From Gemmatimonadaceae bacterium (GTDB taxonomy: Bacteria; Gemmatimonadota; Gemmatimonadetes; Gemmatimonadales; Gemmatimonadaceae), in NCBI GenBank assembly GCA_013361935.1, contig JABFXC010000021.1, forward strand, positions 1 to 64,000: 64,000 nucleotides of DNA. Reading direction: 5' to 3'. Shown piece after piece: positions 40,382 to 48,657 of the stretch. A model generated the notes under the pieces. It saw nothing but the letters and a program-made list of their open reading frames with translations. It made no database searches and was not told the DNA's origin. Position numbers and translations under genes: made by a program. Each line of letters begins with the position of its first letter. The first letter of the stretch is position 1.

Positions 40382-41014
40382 CTACCCGGCCTTCTTCGGA
40401 CCGATCGCGTCGAGCTTCCGGACGAGCGCCACCAGCCGCCGTGTGTTCTCCACGATGCGGCTCACCGCGGTCCGCGTCTCCGCCGACAGTTCCTCCATCT
40501 CGAGGAGCTGCGCCTCCGCGAGGATCGCCGTGAGCGGATTGTTCATCGAGTGCTGCAGCCCGAGCGCGATCTCCCCGGCCGCCATGAGCCGCTGCGTCCG
40601 CCGAAGCTCGTCCTGCGCCGCGGCGAGCTCCGGCGAGCCGGTTTCACCGGCGGCGAGCGCGCGCTCGATCGCCGGCCCGAGCGTGCGTGCGACGTCGCCC
40701 AGCTCGACCTGCTCGACGGCGCCGTAAGGCGCGGCACGCGTCGCGACCTCCTCGCCGCGTGCCCGCGTCACGAGGACGATCGCGCTCTTTCCCCCGCCCG
40801 CGCGAACACGCCGCGCGATCTCGATCGCTGCGCCGGGATCGCTCGTCGCGTCGATCACGACCGCGGCGTGCGCCGCGAGCTTCTCCGTGCTCCCCGGCGC
40901 GACCTCGGCCACCGTCGCGCGCGGAAACGCGACGGCGATGGATTCCCGAAGTAGCCCTCGGACGTCCGGTGACCCGGTGATCAGGCAGAAGGAAAGTACC
41001 GTTCCATCGCTCAT
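40382..41014 (-). CDS. receiver-like plus HisKA protein lacking a kinase ATPase domain
   Basis: A 210-aa protein. Residues 5-120 have an alternating beta/alpha pattern like a degenerate receiver (LITGSPDVRGLL; AAVVIDATSDPG; SAIVLVTRARGEE). Residues 130-205 are a histidine-kinase dimerisation helix pair: QRLMAAGEIALGLQHSMNNPL with the phospho-acceptor His155 in an H-box, then a second helix. No HATPase_c domain follows; the frame simply ends. So it could be a histidine phosphotransfer or phosphatase protein, or a truncated kinase. It is divergent from a TPR gene across 43 bp. Confidence 0.65.
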   Translation of the reverse strand: MSDGTVLSFCLITGSPDVRGLLRESIAVAFPRATVAEVAPGSTEKLAAHAAVVIDATSDPGAAIEIARRVRAGGGKSAIVLVTRARGEEVATRAAPYGAVEQVELGDVARTLGPAIERALAAGETGSPELAAAQDELRRTQRLMAAGEIALGLQHSMNNPLTAILAEAQLLEMEELSAETRTAVSRIVENTRRLVALVRKLDAIGPKKAG

Positions 41015-41057
41015 GCGGTCTCGCTCGTCGCTCGTTGTCGTTGGTTAGCTTTCCAGG

Positions 41058-41663
41058 ATGATCTCACCGTCCGCCTCCGACGCCGGATCCGCGAGCGCCG
41101 CGGTCGCCGGCGCCGTTGCCGCCTTCGAGCGCGACGCGAACTTCGCGGCGCTCATCCGGAGCTTGCAGGGCATCGCCGCCGATGCCGACGCGGACGCGCT
41201 CGTCGCCGCCGCGGATCCGTACCGCGACCGCCCCGAGGTCGCCGGCCCGTTGTACGAGCGCGTGGTCGACCTGCGGCCGAACGACGCGCGCGCGCTCGTG
41301 GCGCTCGCCAACGCCTACTGGCTGCATGGCCGCGGCGGCGACGTCGTCGGCGAGCTCGCCGGCCGAGCCATCGCCGCCGATCCCGGGAACCGCGGTGCAT
41401 GGCACCTCTGGGCGCTCTCCGAGTCCGACCCGCGCGCGCGCGTCGCGCGCTGGCAGCAGGTGACGGAGCGCTTTCCGGAGGACGAGCTCGCGCGCGCCCT
41501 CCTCGCCGACAACGCCGCATCTCTCGCCGGCGCGGAGAGCGACGAGCACGCCCTCGTCCTCGCCATCCGCACGTACGAGGAGCTCCTCGCCCGCGCGACC
41601 CGTCCCGAGCAGCGTGCCGCCCTCGAGACCGCCCTCACGACCCTCAAGAGCTGGAAGCTATGA
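41058..41663 (+). CDS. TPR-like helical repeat protein
   Basis: A 201-aa soluble protein with tetratricopeptide-like helices: PLYERVVDLRPNDARALVAL, AGRAIAADPGNRGAWHLWAL and AIRTYEELLARATRPEQRAAL. No signal peptide and no catalytic motif. It probably mediates a protein contact; its partner is unknown. The next gene, a carboxymuconolactone decarboxylase family member, overlaps by ATGA. Confidence 0.65.
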   Translation: MISPSASDAGSASAAVAGAVAAFERDANFAALIRSLQGIAADADADALVAAADPYRDRPEVAGPLYERVVDLRPNDARALVALANAYWLHGRGGDVVGELAGRAIAADPGNRGAWHLWALSESDPRARVARWQQVTERFPEDELARALLADNAASLAGAESDEHALVLAIRTYEELLARATRPEQRAALETALTTLKSWKL

Positions 41664-42043
41664 GCGACAGCGACACCCCCAGTACCCCGCGCGCCGGATC
41701 CCTCGCCGACTTCCGCGCCTTCCGCGAGAAGATGAACGCCGAGATCCTCGGCGAGGACAATCTCGTGATCAACCGCTTCTTCAACCTCGACGGACGGGCC
41801 TACGAGTCCGGTGCGCTCGACGTGAAGACGAAGGAGCTGCTCGGCCTCGTCGCGTCGATGGTGCTCCGCTGCGACGACTGCGTGACGTATCACGTCGTCA
41901 GGTGCCAGGAGGAAGGCGTCACGCGGGAAGAGGCGTTCGAGGCATTCGGTGTGGGGCTGGTGGTCGGGGGCTCGATCGTGATCCCGCATCTGCGGCGCGC
42001 GGTCGCCCGCTGGACGGAGCTCGAGCAGGAGACCGCGGGCTGA
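41660..42043 (+). CDS. carboxymuconolactone decarboxylase family protein (AhpD-like)
   Basis: A 127-aa protein with the CMD fold. LDVKTKELLGLVASMVLRCDDCVTYHV (quoted in shorter blocks: KTKELLGLVAS and RCDDCVTYHV) contains the CxxC and downstream His typical of AhpD-like peroxidase/reductase members rather than true decarboxylases. Likely a cytoplasmic thiol peroxidase or redox partner; substrate unknown. Coupled to the preceding TPR gene. A palindromic terminator follows. Confidence 0.88.
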   Translation: MSDSDTPSTPRAGSLADFRAFREKMNAEILGEDNLVINRFFNLDGRAYESGALDVKTKELLGLVASMVLRCDDCVTYHVVRCQEEGVTREEAFEAFGVGLVVGGSIVIPHLRRAVARWTELEQETAG

Positions 42044-42052
42044 TTGCGAGCC

Positions 42053-42106
42053 AGCCGTCGGGGGTCAGGGATCGGCGCCGATGGCTGATCCCCGGCCCCG
42101 ACGGCT
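42053..42106. terminator. bidirectional palindromic terminator
   Basis: AGCCGTCGGGG (42053-42063) pairs with CCCCGACGGCT (42096-42106), and inside it GGGATC pairs with GATCCC. It sits between convergent genes. The GGGGTCAGGGATC block recurs near 58885 and, inverted, at 58973-58985, so it belongs to a dispersed palindrome family. Confidence 0.65.
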
Positions 42107-42110
42107 GCCC

Positions 42111-42518
42111 TCACGCGCTCGCCGCTTCCCGGGTCGTCGCTGCGAGTGCTCCGACGGCGTCGAGCACGTCCTGCAGGTCGATGGGCTTGAGCAGGGTCGG
42201 GCAGCCGCAGGCGGCGATCAGCCGCGCGGCGCGCTCGGTGATGTCGCCCGTCATGAACAGCGTGGCGGTGCGGAGGTGCGGCTGGAGGGCGACGGCGAGC
42301 TGGAAGATGACGTCGCCGCGGGTGTCCGGGATGCGCAGGTCGACGAGCATCGCATCGAAACGCCCTTCGCGCAGCAGGGAGGTGGCGGTCTCGCCGCTCC
42401 CCACGGTCACGACATCGTAGCCCGCGAGGCGGAGGACGATCTCCAACGCCTTGCAGATCGATGGTTCGTCGTCGACGACGAGCACCCTGCGTCGGCTGCT
42501 CTGTCCGTGTTGCGCCAT
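42111..42518 (-). CDS. single-domain response regulator (CheY-like)
   Basis: A 135-aa receiver domain: VLVVDDEP acidic pocket, AMLVDLRIPD with the phospho-acceptor Asp, FMTGD with the conserved Thr, and LLKPIDL with the Lys. No output domain. AGGAGG lies four bases before the ATG at 42518; a GTG at 42533 overlapping the upstream stop (GTGA) is an alternative. Directly follows the AraC-like regulator gene, so they may act in one pathway. Confidence 0.85.
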   Translation of the reverse strand: MAQHGQSSRRRVLVVDDEPSICKALEIVLRLAGYDVVTVGSGETATSLLREGRFDAMLVDLRIPDTRGDVIFQLAVALQPHLRTATLFMTGDITERAARLIAACGCPTLLKPIDLQDVLDAVGALAATTREAASA

Positions 42519-42529
42519 CCGGCCTCCTC

Positions 42530-43324
42530 TCACATGTCGTCCAGCTCCAGCGCCGGCGCGAACAGCCGCGCCACCACCCGCTCGACGAACTCCTCCGAGT
42601 CGATTGCCCCGCGCGCCTCGAGCGGGCGCATCCCCGCCAGCTCGAGCATCACCCGGTTCAGCACGCGCGGCTCGCTGTACCCCAGCTTCGCCGACACATC
42701 CTCGAGCATCCGTCCCGGATCCCGCAGATAGGCGAACGCGCGCACCGCACGCGCCGCCTGCACCAGCAACCTCGGCGAGGTGAACCCCGCCACTTCCAGC
42801 ACCCGATACAGCTGCCGCCGGGTCATCCCCGCTCCCGCGGCCAGATCGTCCACGGCCGAGTAGTGGCGCGGCGTCCGCAGCATCCGTCCGATCGCCCCCG
42901 CCACGCGCGGCGGGGTCTTCTCCAGCGACTCCCGCAACCGCTCGAGCAGCATCTCGCTCAGCGTGTGTCCCGGCAGCTGCGAGAGCATCTCGCCGAAGCG
43001 ACGCGGGTCATCGTCGAAACGGTGCAGGACGACGTGCTCCAACCCTCCCTTCGCCAGCTCGACGACCATCCGCATCGCGGTCGGCGTGAGCTGCGTGTAG
43101 ACCACCACCCGCACCGACGGATACCGCTGGCGCAGCAGCGCCGTCTCCGCGACCCGGAGCGTTCCGGGCTGCGTCGGATCGACGACCGCCACGTCCGCCG
43201 GTCGCCGCCGCACCGTTGCTTCGAGCTCTTCCCAGCCGGCGACGGGCGTCAGCTGGTGTTCCTCCCCGAGCACTACACGCAAATGCGACAGCAGCGGTGG
43301 AGGCAGATAGGCGACGACGTCCAA
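42530..43324 (-). CDS. regulator with receiver-like N-terminus and AraC-like DNA-binding domain
   Basis: A 264-aa protein. The N-terminal 120 residues have receiver-like topology (DVAVVDPTQPG; VRVVVYTQLTP) but lack the canonical acidic pair, so phosphorylation is doubtful. The C-terminal part has two helix-turn-helix-like segments: AVDDLAAGAGMTRRQLYRVLEVAGF and DVSAKLGYSEPRVLNRVML (first quoted by its ends AVDDLAAGAGM and LYRVLEVAGF), as in AraC-type domains. It is divergent from a 46-aa lipopeptide gene, which may be its target, across a 126-bp region containing an inverted repeat GAGACC...GGTCTC (43325-43330, 43362-43367). Confidence 0.72.
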   Translation of the reverse strand: MDVVAYLPPPLLSHLRVVLGEEHQLTPVAGWEELEATVRRRPADVAVVDPTQPGTLRVAETALLRQRYPSVRVVVYTQLTPTAMRMVVELAKGGLEHVVLHRFDDDPRRFGEMLSQLPGHTLSEMLLERLRESLEKTPPRVAGAIGRMLRTPRHYSAVDDLAAGAGMTRRQLYRVLEVAGFTSPRLLVQAARAVRAFAYLRDPGRMLEDVSAKLGYSEPRVLNRVMLELAGMRPLEARGAIDSEEFVERVVARLFAPALELDDM

Positions 43325-43450
43325 GAGACCCTGGTTTACATGTCACAGAATGCCAGTCGAAGGTCTCAAAATGCACGTTCCGCCGATCGCAGGCGACCCT
43401 AGCTTGCGGGCAGCCCGCTACCCGGTCCACCAATCCTGCGAGGTAATCCC

Positions 43451-43591
43451 ATGCGTCGCAACAAGATCGCTGCCATCATCCTGACCGCTGCCGCCCTCGT
43501 CGTCTCCGCCTGCTCGAACCCCACCGCGCCGACCGCGCCGAAGAGCGACAATTGCGGCGTGACGACCGGTGGCATGATCTGCATGAAGTAA
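43451..43591 (+). CDS. 46-aa small lipoprotein
   Basis: ATG at 43451 opens a 47-codon frame to TAA. The product starts MRRNKIAAIILTAAALVVSA then Cys, a complete lipoprotein signal with lipobox VSAC at residues 18-21, followed by only about 25 residues rich in Pro/Thr/Ala and two more cysteines (NCGV and MICMK). GAGGT lies upstream. A strong bidirectional terminator follows 21 bp after the stop, supporting a real transcription unit. I know no family; it could be a surface lipopeptide or a signal. Confidence 0.62.
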   Translation: MRRNKIAAIILTAAALVVSACSNPTAPTAPKSDNCGVTTGGMICMK

Positions 43592-43612
43592 GCGGTCCCG
43601 AATGTTCGGCCT

Positions 43613-43647
43613 CGAGGGGCCGCGTCTTTCGCAGACGCGGCCCCTCG
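43613..43647. terminator. perfect 15-bp stem terminator between convergent genes
   Basis: CGAGGGGCCGCGTCT pairs with AGACGCGGCCCCTCG around a TTCGC loop. It lies between the small lipoprotein gene and the stop of the minus-strand TPR gene at 43650. No T-run on the plus side. Confidence 0.78.
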
Positions 43648-43649
43648 GC

Positions 43650-44900
43650 TCATCCGCCGCCCGCGCCGACTGCCGCCTTCATCCCGCGAATTGCCTCCGC
43701 CACATCAGCCACGACCTCCGGAATCTCCGTCTTCGCCGCACGGATGCTCTGGGCAGCTATTCCGTTCTCCAGTTGACGGAGACTCTCCTCGGCCGTGAAG
43801 AGAAGCTGGTTGAGCCGATGTGAGGCGGAGAGCTCGATCGCCTGGTCCAGTTCACGGCGCGCCTGCACTGGCCGACTGAACGCGCCGTATCCCTTTCCGG
43901 CGATGATGTGGTAGTGCGCGCGCAGCGCGATCGGCAGCTCGTCGCGGGCGAGCTGCCGGCGATACAGCTCGAAGCCCGGCTCGCTGCCTTCGCGAATCGC
44001 GATATCGAAAAGGTTGAGGGTCGAGGTCCAACGTACGTACTGCTCCTGCGCGGTCGCGGCGAGCACCAGGAACGCATCGCGCGCGACGCTCGTGACGCCC
44101 AATTCCATGAACGACGCCGCGATGTCGGCGAGCACACGGTCGCGCGTCGCCTGTCCGGTAACTCTCGACAACGCTTCGTACGCGAAGCGGATCGACTGCT
44201 CGTATTCCCGTCGCTCGTGCGCGAGCGCTGCCCGTTCGTTCAGCGCCAGCCCGGCGACGTCGTCAAGCGCCTCCGCCTTCGCGCGTTCGATCGTGTCGTC
44301 GAGGATCGCTTCCGCGCGCGGGAGGTTGCCGCGCGACATCGATAATCGGGCGTCGGCGATGCGTGCCCGCAGGATCCCCACCACGTCGCCCACCGACGTC
44401 GCGACCCGTCCCGCCTCCGCGTACGCCGCGGCCGCGCGGTCCCAGGCGCCGACCATGCGCGAGCAGTAGCCGAGCTGCATCGAGGCATCGATGTACACGT
44501 CGGCCTCGTCGATCGGATGCGCGTTCGCGACGAGCGTCTCGTACACGTCCGCGGCGAGCCGCCACTTCGCGTCGAAGTTGAGCGCGCGCCCGTACGCCAT
44601 GAGCGGCGCGGCGACGAGCGCGAAATCGTTGCGCGGCGCGCCCGCCATCGCATCCACCACTCCTCCGAGGATCGTGCGCGCCGGATCGCCCGGCGACATG
44701 CCGTCCACCGCCTCGCGGACCGCGCTCAGTCCCCACGCGTCGGCGCTCGCGACGTGCGCCCCCTCGTCGAGCCAGGCGTCCACCAGACGCAGCACGACCA
44801 GTCCCGCGGTCGTCGCGCGCCACTCGGCGTCCTGCTCGTCGAGCGAGGCGAGAGCTTCGAAGAATGAAAGATGCCGGATCGGCCGGTCGAGCTCGTCCAC
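43650..44900 (-). CDS. TPR-rich cytoplasmic protein
   Basis: A 416-aa helical protein made of TPR-like repeats (KWRLAADVYETLVANAHPI; AWDRAAAAYAEAGRVATSV; LPRAEAILDDTIERAKAEAL; QSIRFAYEALSRVTG), similar to the tetratricopeptide regions of transcription activators but without a DNA-binding domain. GTG at 44900 is chosen because GGAGG lies four bases upstream; the frame remains open to 45026. No signal peptide. Partner unknown. Confidence 0.68.
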   Translation of the reverse strand: MDELDRPIRHLSFFEALASLDEQDAEWRATTAGLVVLRLVDAWLDEGAHVASADAWGLSAVREAVDGMSPGDPARTILGGVVDAMAGAPRNDFALVAAPLMAYGRALNFDAKWRLAADVYETLVANAHPIDEADVYIDASMQLGYCSRMVGAWDRAAAAYAEAGRVATSVGDVVGILRARIADARLSMSRGNLPRAEAILDDTIERAKAEALDDVAGLALNERAALAHERREYEQSIRFAYEALSRVTGQATRDRVLADIAASFMELGVTSVARDAFLVLAATAQEQYVRWTSTLNLFDIAIREGSEPGFELYRRQLARDELPIALRAHYHIIAGKGYGAFSRPVQARRELDQAIELSASHRLNQLLFTAEESLRQLENGIAAQSIRAAKTEIPEVVADVAEAIRGMKAAVGAGGG

Positions 44901-45057
44901 GGGTCCTCCACGGGTCGTTGAACGACGATTATCACGTCGCGCTATCATCGCATCGCGCGCGTCGACGCCACAAGTGATCAAATGAGACATGGAGGTGGCA
45001 ATCTGTGACATCGTGCGCGCGATCACCGCGCGCCGATCGGCGGCTTCCTCATGAGCG

Positions 45058-46227
45058 TTAGGCCATCTTCGCCGTCGTTCGCCGAACGATCGGCGCGCAA
45101 ACGCGGAACGGCGGCGCTCGATAGAACAAGCGCCGCCGTTCCGGTGGTGCGTGAGCCGCGCGCGCCGCGCGCAACCGGCGCCCCGCGACCACGTTCGCCT
45201 TGCCGTCCGATACGTAGCGCTCGCCGGACTTGTCGAGATGATCGAGCGTCGCGACGAGCGAGTTGCCCGTCACCTTCACCCGCTGCACGCTGAGCGGATT
45301 GAACGCGGGCGAGTACGGGCTCGGCACCGGCGTCCCCCACACCTCGAAGATCGCGTCGAAGTCGTAGCGCACCGTCTTCCCCGACTTGGGATCCGTCCAC
45401 TCGCCGCTCTTCGCCAGCGCCTTGTTCTTCGGCCAGATCCCGAGCGGCAGCGCGAAGGAGCGGACCTTGTAGCCGGGCACCGCCGAGTCGATCGCCATCA
45501 GCCCGCGGGCGATCTGCTCCTGCACCACCGCGTCGCTGTACTTGTTCAGCTGCGCGTGCCACAGCGTGTGGTCGCAGAGCTCGAAGCCCATCGCCGCCAG
45601 CTGCTGCACCTTCTTGAACCGCCACGCGCTCTTCTGTCCCTCGATGTTCTTCTCGCCGAAGAAGGCATGTCCCGCGGCGGCAGCCGGAAGCATGCAGAAC
45701 ACGGCCTTGTTCCCCCACCCGGGATGCGACTTCGCGAAATCGAGCCAGATCCCCACGGCGCTCGTCGAGTCGATCGCGAGCTTTCCATCGGGCTGCTCGA
45801 TGTAGCGGAACTGCGAAGGCGACGCGTCGTCGAAGGTGAACACCACCGGCGACAGACCCTCCGCAAGGTCGATCTTCCGGTCGAGCACGTCCACCATGTT
45901 CACCGGGCGGTAGCCGCGCTCGTACAGCAGCTCGAGATCCTTGCGGAAGTTGCCGCGCTCGCGCCCCCACGACGACTCCTTGTCGCCGATGAGGTGATAC
46001 ATCAGCACGGGGATGCGCCCCATCTCGTTCGGCGCGCGCGCGCCGACGGCGCCGCTCGCGGTCTGCACGGTCGCCGCGTGCGCGACGTGCTCCTCCGCGG
46101 CCGGCTGTGCGGTCGTGCCGCGCGAATCGCCGCAGGCGACGACGGTGGCGAGCATGAAGACGGCCGCGAGCGGCGCGGTGCGCGCGATCGCCGGGAGTTC
46201 GATACGACGGTGCATCTCTGCTGTCAT
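45058..46227 (-). CDS. polysaccharide deacetylase-family lipoprotein
   Basis: A 389-aa exported protein. After a lipoprotein signal (APLAAVFMLATVVACGDS) it has PVLMYHLIGDKES (motif-1-like start of NodB domains), YRPVNMVDVLDRK, VVFTFDDASPSQFRYIE (the metal-binding TFDD) and FELCDHTLWHAQL (the H-x4-H metal motif), consistent with a carbohydrate esterase 4 fold acting on peptidoglycan or surface glycans. The start is 46227 or 46215. The last 35 residues are Arg/Ala/Pro-rich, encode through a strong hairpin and end with a TAA supplied by a GCCTAACG octamer, so the original stop may have been lost. Confidence 0.82.
   Translation of the reverse strand: MTAEMHRRIELPAIARTAPLAAVFMLATVVACGDSRGTTAQPAAEEHVAHAATVQTASGAVGARAPNEMGRIPVLMYHLIGDKESSWGRERGNFRKDLELLYERGYRPVNMVDVLDRKIDLAEGLSPVVFTFDDASPSQFRYIEQPDGKLAIDSTSAVGIWLDFAKSHPGWGNKAVFCMLPAAAAGHAFFGEKNIEGQKSAWRFKKVQQLAAMGFELCDHTLWHAQLNKYSDAVVQEQIARGLMAIDSAVPGYKVRSFALPLGIWPKNKALAKSGEWTDPKSGKTVRYDFDAIFEVWGTPVPSPYSPAFNPLSVQRVKVTGNSLVATLDHLDKSGERYVSDGKANVVAGRRLRAARAAHAPPERRRLFYRAPPFRVCAPIVRRTTAKMA
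45104..45143 (-). terminator. 15-bp perfect stem inside the 3' end of the deacetylase gene
   Basis: CGGAACGGCGGCGCT pairs with AGCGCCGCCGTTCCG with a 10-base loop. On the minus strand it is followed by CGTTTGCGC. It overlaps the last codons of the deacetylase frame, which is unusual for a terminator. Confidence 0.55.
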
Positions 46228-46436
46228 GGATGAAGGGGGCGCGATCTCGCGCAGGCGCGTACGCGGATGTGACGACCGACACGCACGCGGGTAAACGACG
46301 CTAATCGTGCCCACGGAAAAAGCGTAGCCCACCTCGCGTTCTACACGCGCGGAGATCGCGCGGTCCCTCGCGACGCGGCTGAGCCCGGGTGTCGAGGAAA
46401 CCCTTCGAGGGGTCGGGCGTACCATATTCCCTGTCG

Positions 46437-48650
46437 ATGCACGATCAACTCCCGGACGACTCGGACGAGCTGCTCCAGCTCCGTCACACCCCGCTCGTCG
46501 CGGCCGCGCTCGTTCGCTGGCGCCGCCTCGTCGCTCGGGCACGCCGCGATCCTCGACCGGCGCGCGTCTGGCTGCGCGAGAGCTGGCCGATGCTCACCTC
46601 GCTCGCCCTCGTCATCGGCTCGGTCTTCGCCCTCGATGCCTGGCTCGCGACCTGTGGCTTCCAGGGCTGCCCCACCGGCGACGAGATCCGCGCCTTCCGC
46701 CCCGCGGAGGGGGGACGCATCCTCGACCGCAACGGGGTACTGGTCGGCCGCCTGAACCCCGTGCGGCGCGTGAACATCGGGCTCGGCGAGATCCCCACCT
46801 ACGTCAGGGACGCCTTCGTCGCGACCGAAGATCGCCGCTTCTTCGAGCACAAGGGGCTCGACTGGCGCGCCGTCGTCCGCGCTGCGTCGCGCAACATCGG
46901 CGCCCTCGGCGTGCGCGAGGGATTCAGCACGATCACCATGCAGGTCGCGCGCAACGGGTTCGTCGCCAGCCGCTACGGGCGCCGCACCTACGCGCGCAAG
47001 CTCATGGAGCTCCGCGTCGCGAGACTCCTCGAGTCCCACCTGACGAAGGACCAGATCCTCGAGCTCTACCTGAACGTCATCTATCTGGGCAACGGCGCCT
47101 ACGGCGTCGAGGCGGCGAGCCGCGATCTCTTCGGGAAGAGCGTGCGCAGCATCTCGCTTCCCGAAGCCGCGCTCCTTGCCGCGCTTCCGAAGGGGCCGTC
47201 CTCGTATACGCCGCGCCGCAACGCGGACCGCGCGCAGCGCCGCCGCAACCTCGTGCTCGCCCTCATGGCGCAGCAGGGCTACATCACCCGCGACGACGCG
47301 CTCCGCGCCGCGCGCCAGCCGATGCGCATCGCCGCGGAAGGGTGGCACCCCACCCAGCCGGACGATTCGTACGCGCTCGACGCGGTGCGCGCGCTCGTCG
47401 ATTCCGCGGTTCCCGCGAACATGCGCGACGCCGACCTCGTCGTCGTCACCACCCTCGACGCCCGCGCGCAGCGCGCGGCCGACGCCACGATCAAGCGCAA
47501 CGCGACCGCAATCGGGCGTGAGGGCGTCGCATGGTACGGGCGCGGCGGAGCCGACGTGCAGGGCGCGCTCGTCGCGATCGATCCACGGAGCGGCGACGTG
47601 ATCGCCCTCGTCGGCGGGCGCACCTACGAGCGCGGTGGCTTCAATCGCGCGCTGCTCGCCCATCGCCAGCCCGGCTCCGCGTTCAAGCCGTTCGTCTATG
47701 CCGCCGGGCTGACCGCGGGCTTCACCCCCGCCTCGCTCGTCGACGACGACCCGGTCGAGATCGACGATGGGCACGGCAACATCTGGACGCCCGCCAACTA
47801 CGGCGACGAGTACGAGGGCGAGATCACCCTCCGCCGCGCGCTCATGGTCTCGGCGAACGCGGCCACGGTGCGACTCAGTCGCGCGATCGGCGAGTCGCGC
47901 GTCGCCCAGCGCGCCCACGACAACGGCATCACCAGCAATCTCCGCGTCGTGCCCGCGCTCGCCCTCGGCGCCGCCGAGGTCACGCCCCTCGAGCTGGTGA
48001 CCGCGTACGCGCCCTTCGCGAACGGCGGCTATCGCGTCACCCCGCGCCTCGTGCGGCGGATCGAGTCGGCCGACGGGACGCTGCTCTGGAGCAGCGAACC
48101 GGAGATGACGCCGGTGATGGACCCGCGCGACGCGTATCAGGTGACGTCGATGCTCCGTTCCGTCGTCGACCACGGGACGGGCCACGCCGTGCGCGACATG
48201 GGCATCGACGGTCCGATCGCGGGGAAGACGGGCACCACCAACAACAACGCCGACGTCTGGTTCGTCGGCTACTCCCCCACCATCATCGCCGGCGTCTGGT
48301 TCGGCTACGACACGCCGCGCCCCCTTCCCGGCGGCGCGTCCGGCGGCCGCTTCGCCGCTCCCGCCTGGGCGCAGTTCTACTCGAACGGCTGGCGCGAAAC
48401 GGGAACCGAAGCGTGGTGGCAGCCGCCGGCGGGAATGGTCAGCCGCGTCATCGACGCGTCCACCGGCGAGCTGGCGAGCGAGTGGTGCCCGACGACCCAG
48501 GAAGAATGGTTCAAGCCCGGGACGGAGCCGACGGAGTACTGCCGCGAGCACACGTCGCCCGAGGAGCCCTTCGCCGCCGCGGCCGCCGAGGCGGTGAACG
48601 GGATGTCGCAGAAGATCGGCAAGGCGCTGCGGAAGATCTTCAGCTTCTGA
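46437..48650 (+). CDS. class A penicillin-binding protein (bifunctional peptidoglycan synthase)
   Basis: A 737-aa protein that polymerises and crosslinks peptidoglycan. A cytoplasmic N-terminus and one membrane anchor (MLTSLALVIGSVFALDAWL) precede the GT51 glycosyltransferase with the catalytic Glu in FVATEDRRFFEHKG and FSTITMQVARN. The transpeptidase has SxxK in QPGSAFKPFVYA, SxN in VSANAATV and KTG in AGKTGTTNNN. The start at ATG 46437 lies 10 bases after an AT-rich block (CCATATT) that could be a -10, giving a very short leader. The 209-bp gap to the divergent deacetylase gene holds no other gene. Confidence 0.94.
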   Translation: MHDQLPDDSDELLQLRHTPLVAAALVRWRRLVARARRDPRPARVWLRESWPMLTSLALVIGSVFALDAWLATCGFQGCPTGDEIRAFRPAEGGRILDRNGVLVGRLNPVRRVNIGLGEIPTYVRDAFVATEDRRFFEHKGLDWRAVVRAASRNIGALGVREGFSTITMQVARNGFVASRYGRRTYARKLMELRVARLLESHLTKDQILELYLNVIYLGNGAYGVEAASRDLFGKSVRSISLPEAALLAALPKGPSSYTPRRNADRAQRRRNLVLALMAQQGYITRDDALRAARQPMRIAAEGWHPTQPDDSYALDAVRALVDSAVPANMRDADLVVVTTLDARAQRAADATIKRNATAIGREGVAWYGRGGADVQGALVAIDPRSGDVIALVGGRTYERGGFNRALLAHRQPGSAFKPFVYAAGLTAGFTPASLVDDDPVEIDDGHGNIWTPANYGDEYEGEITLRRALMVSANAATVRLSRAIGESRVAQRAHDNGITSNLRVVPALALGAAEVTPLELVTAYAPFANGGYRVTPRLVRRIESADGTLLWSSEPEMTPVMDPRDAYQVTSMLRSVVDHGTGHAVRDMGIDGPIAGKTGTTNNNADVWFVGYSPTIIAGVWFGYDTPRPLPGGASGGRFAAPAWAQFYSNGWRETGTEAWWQPPAGMVSRVIDASTGELASEWCPTTQEEWFKPGTEPTEYCREHTSPEEPFAAAAAEAVNGMSQKIGKALRKIFSF

Positions 48651-48657
48651 CCGCCGG

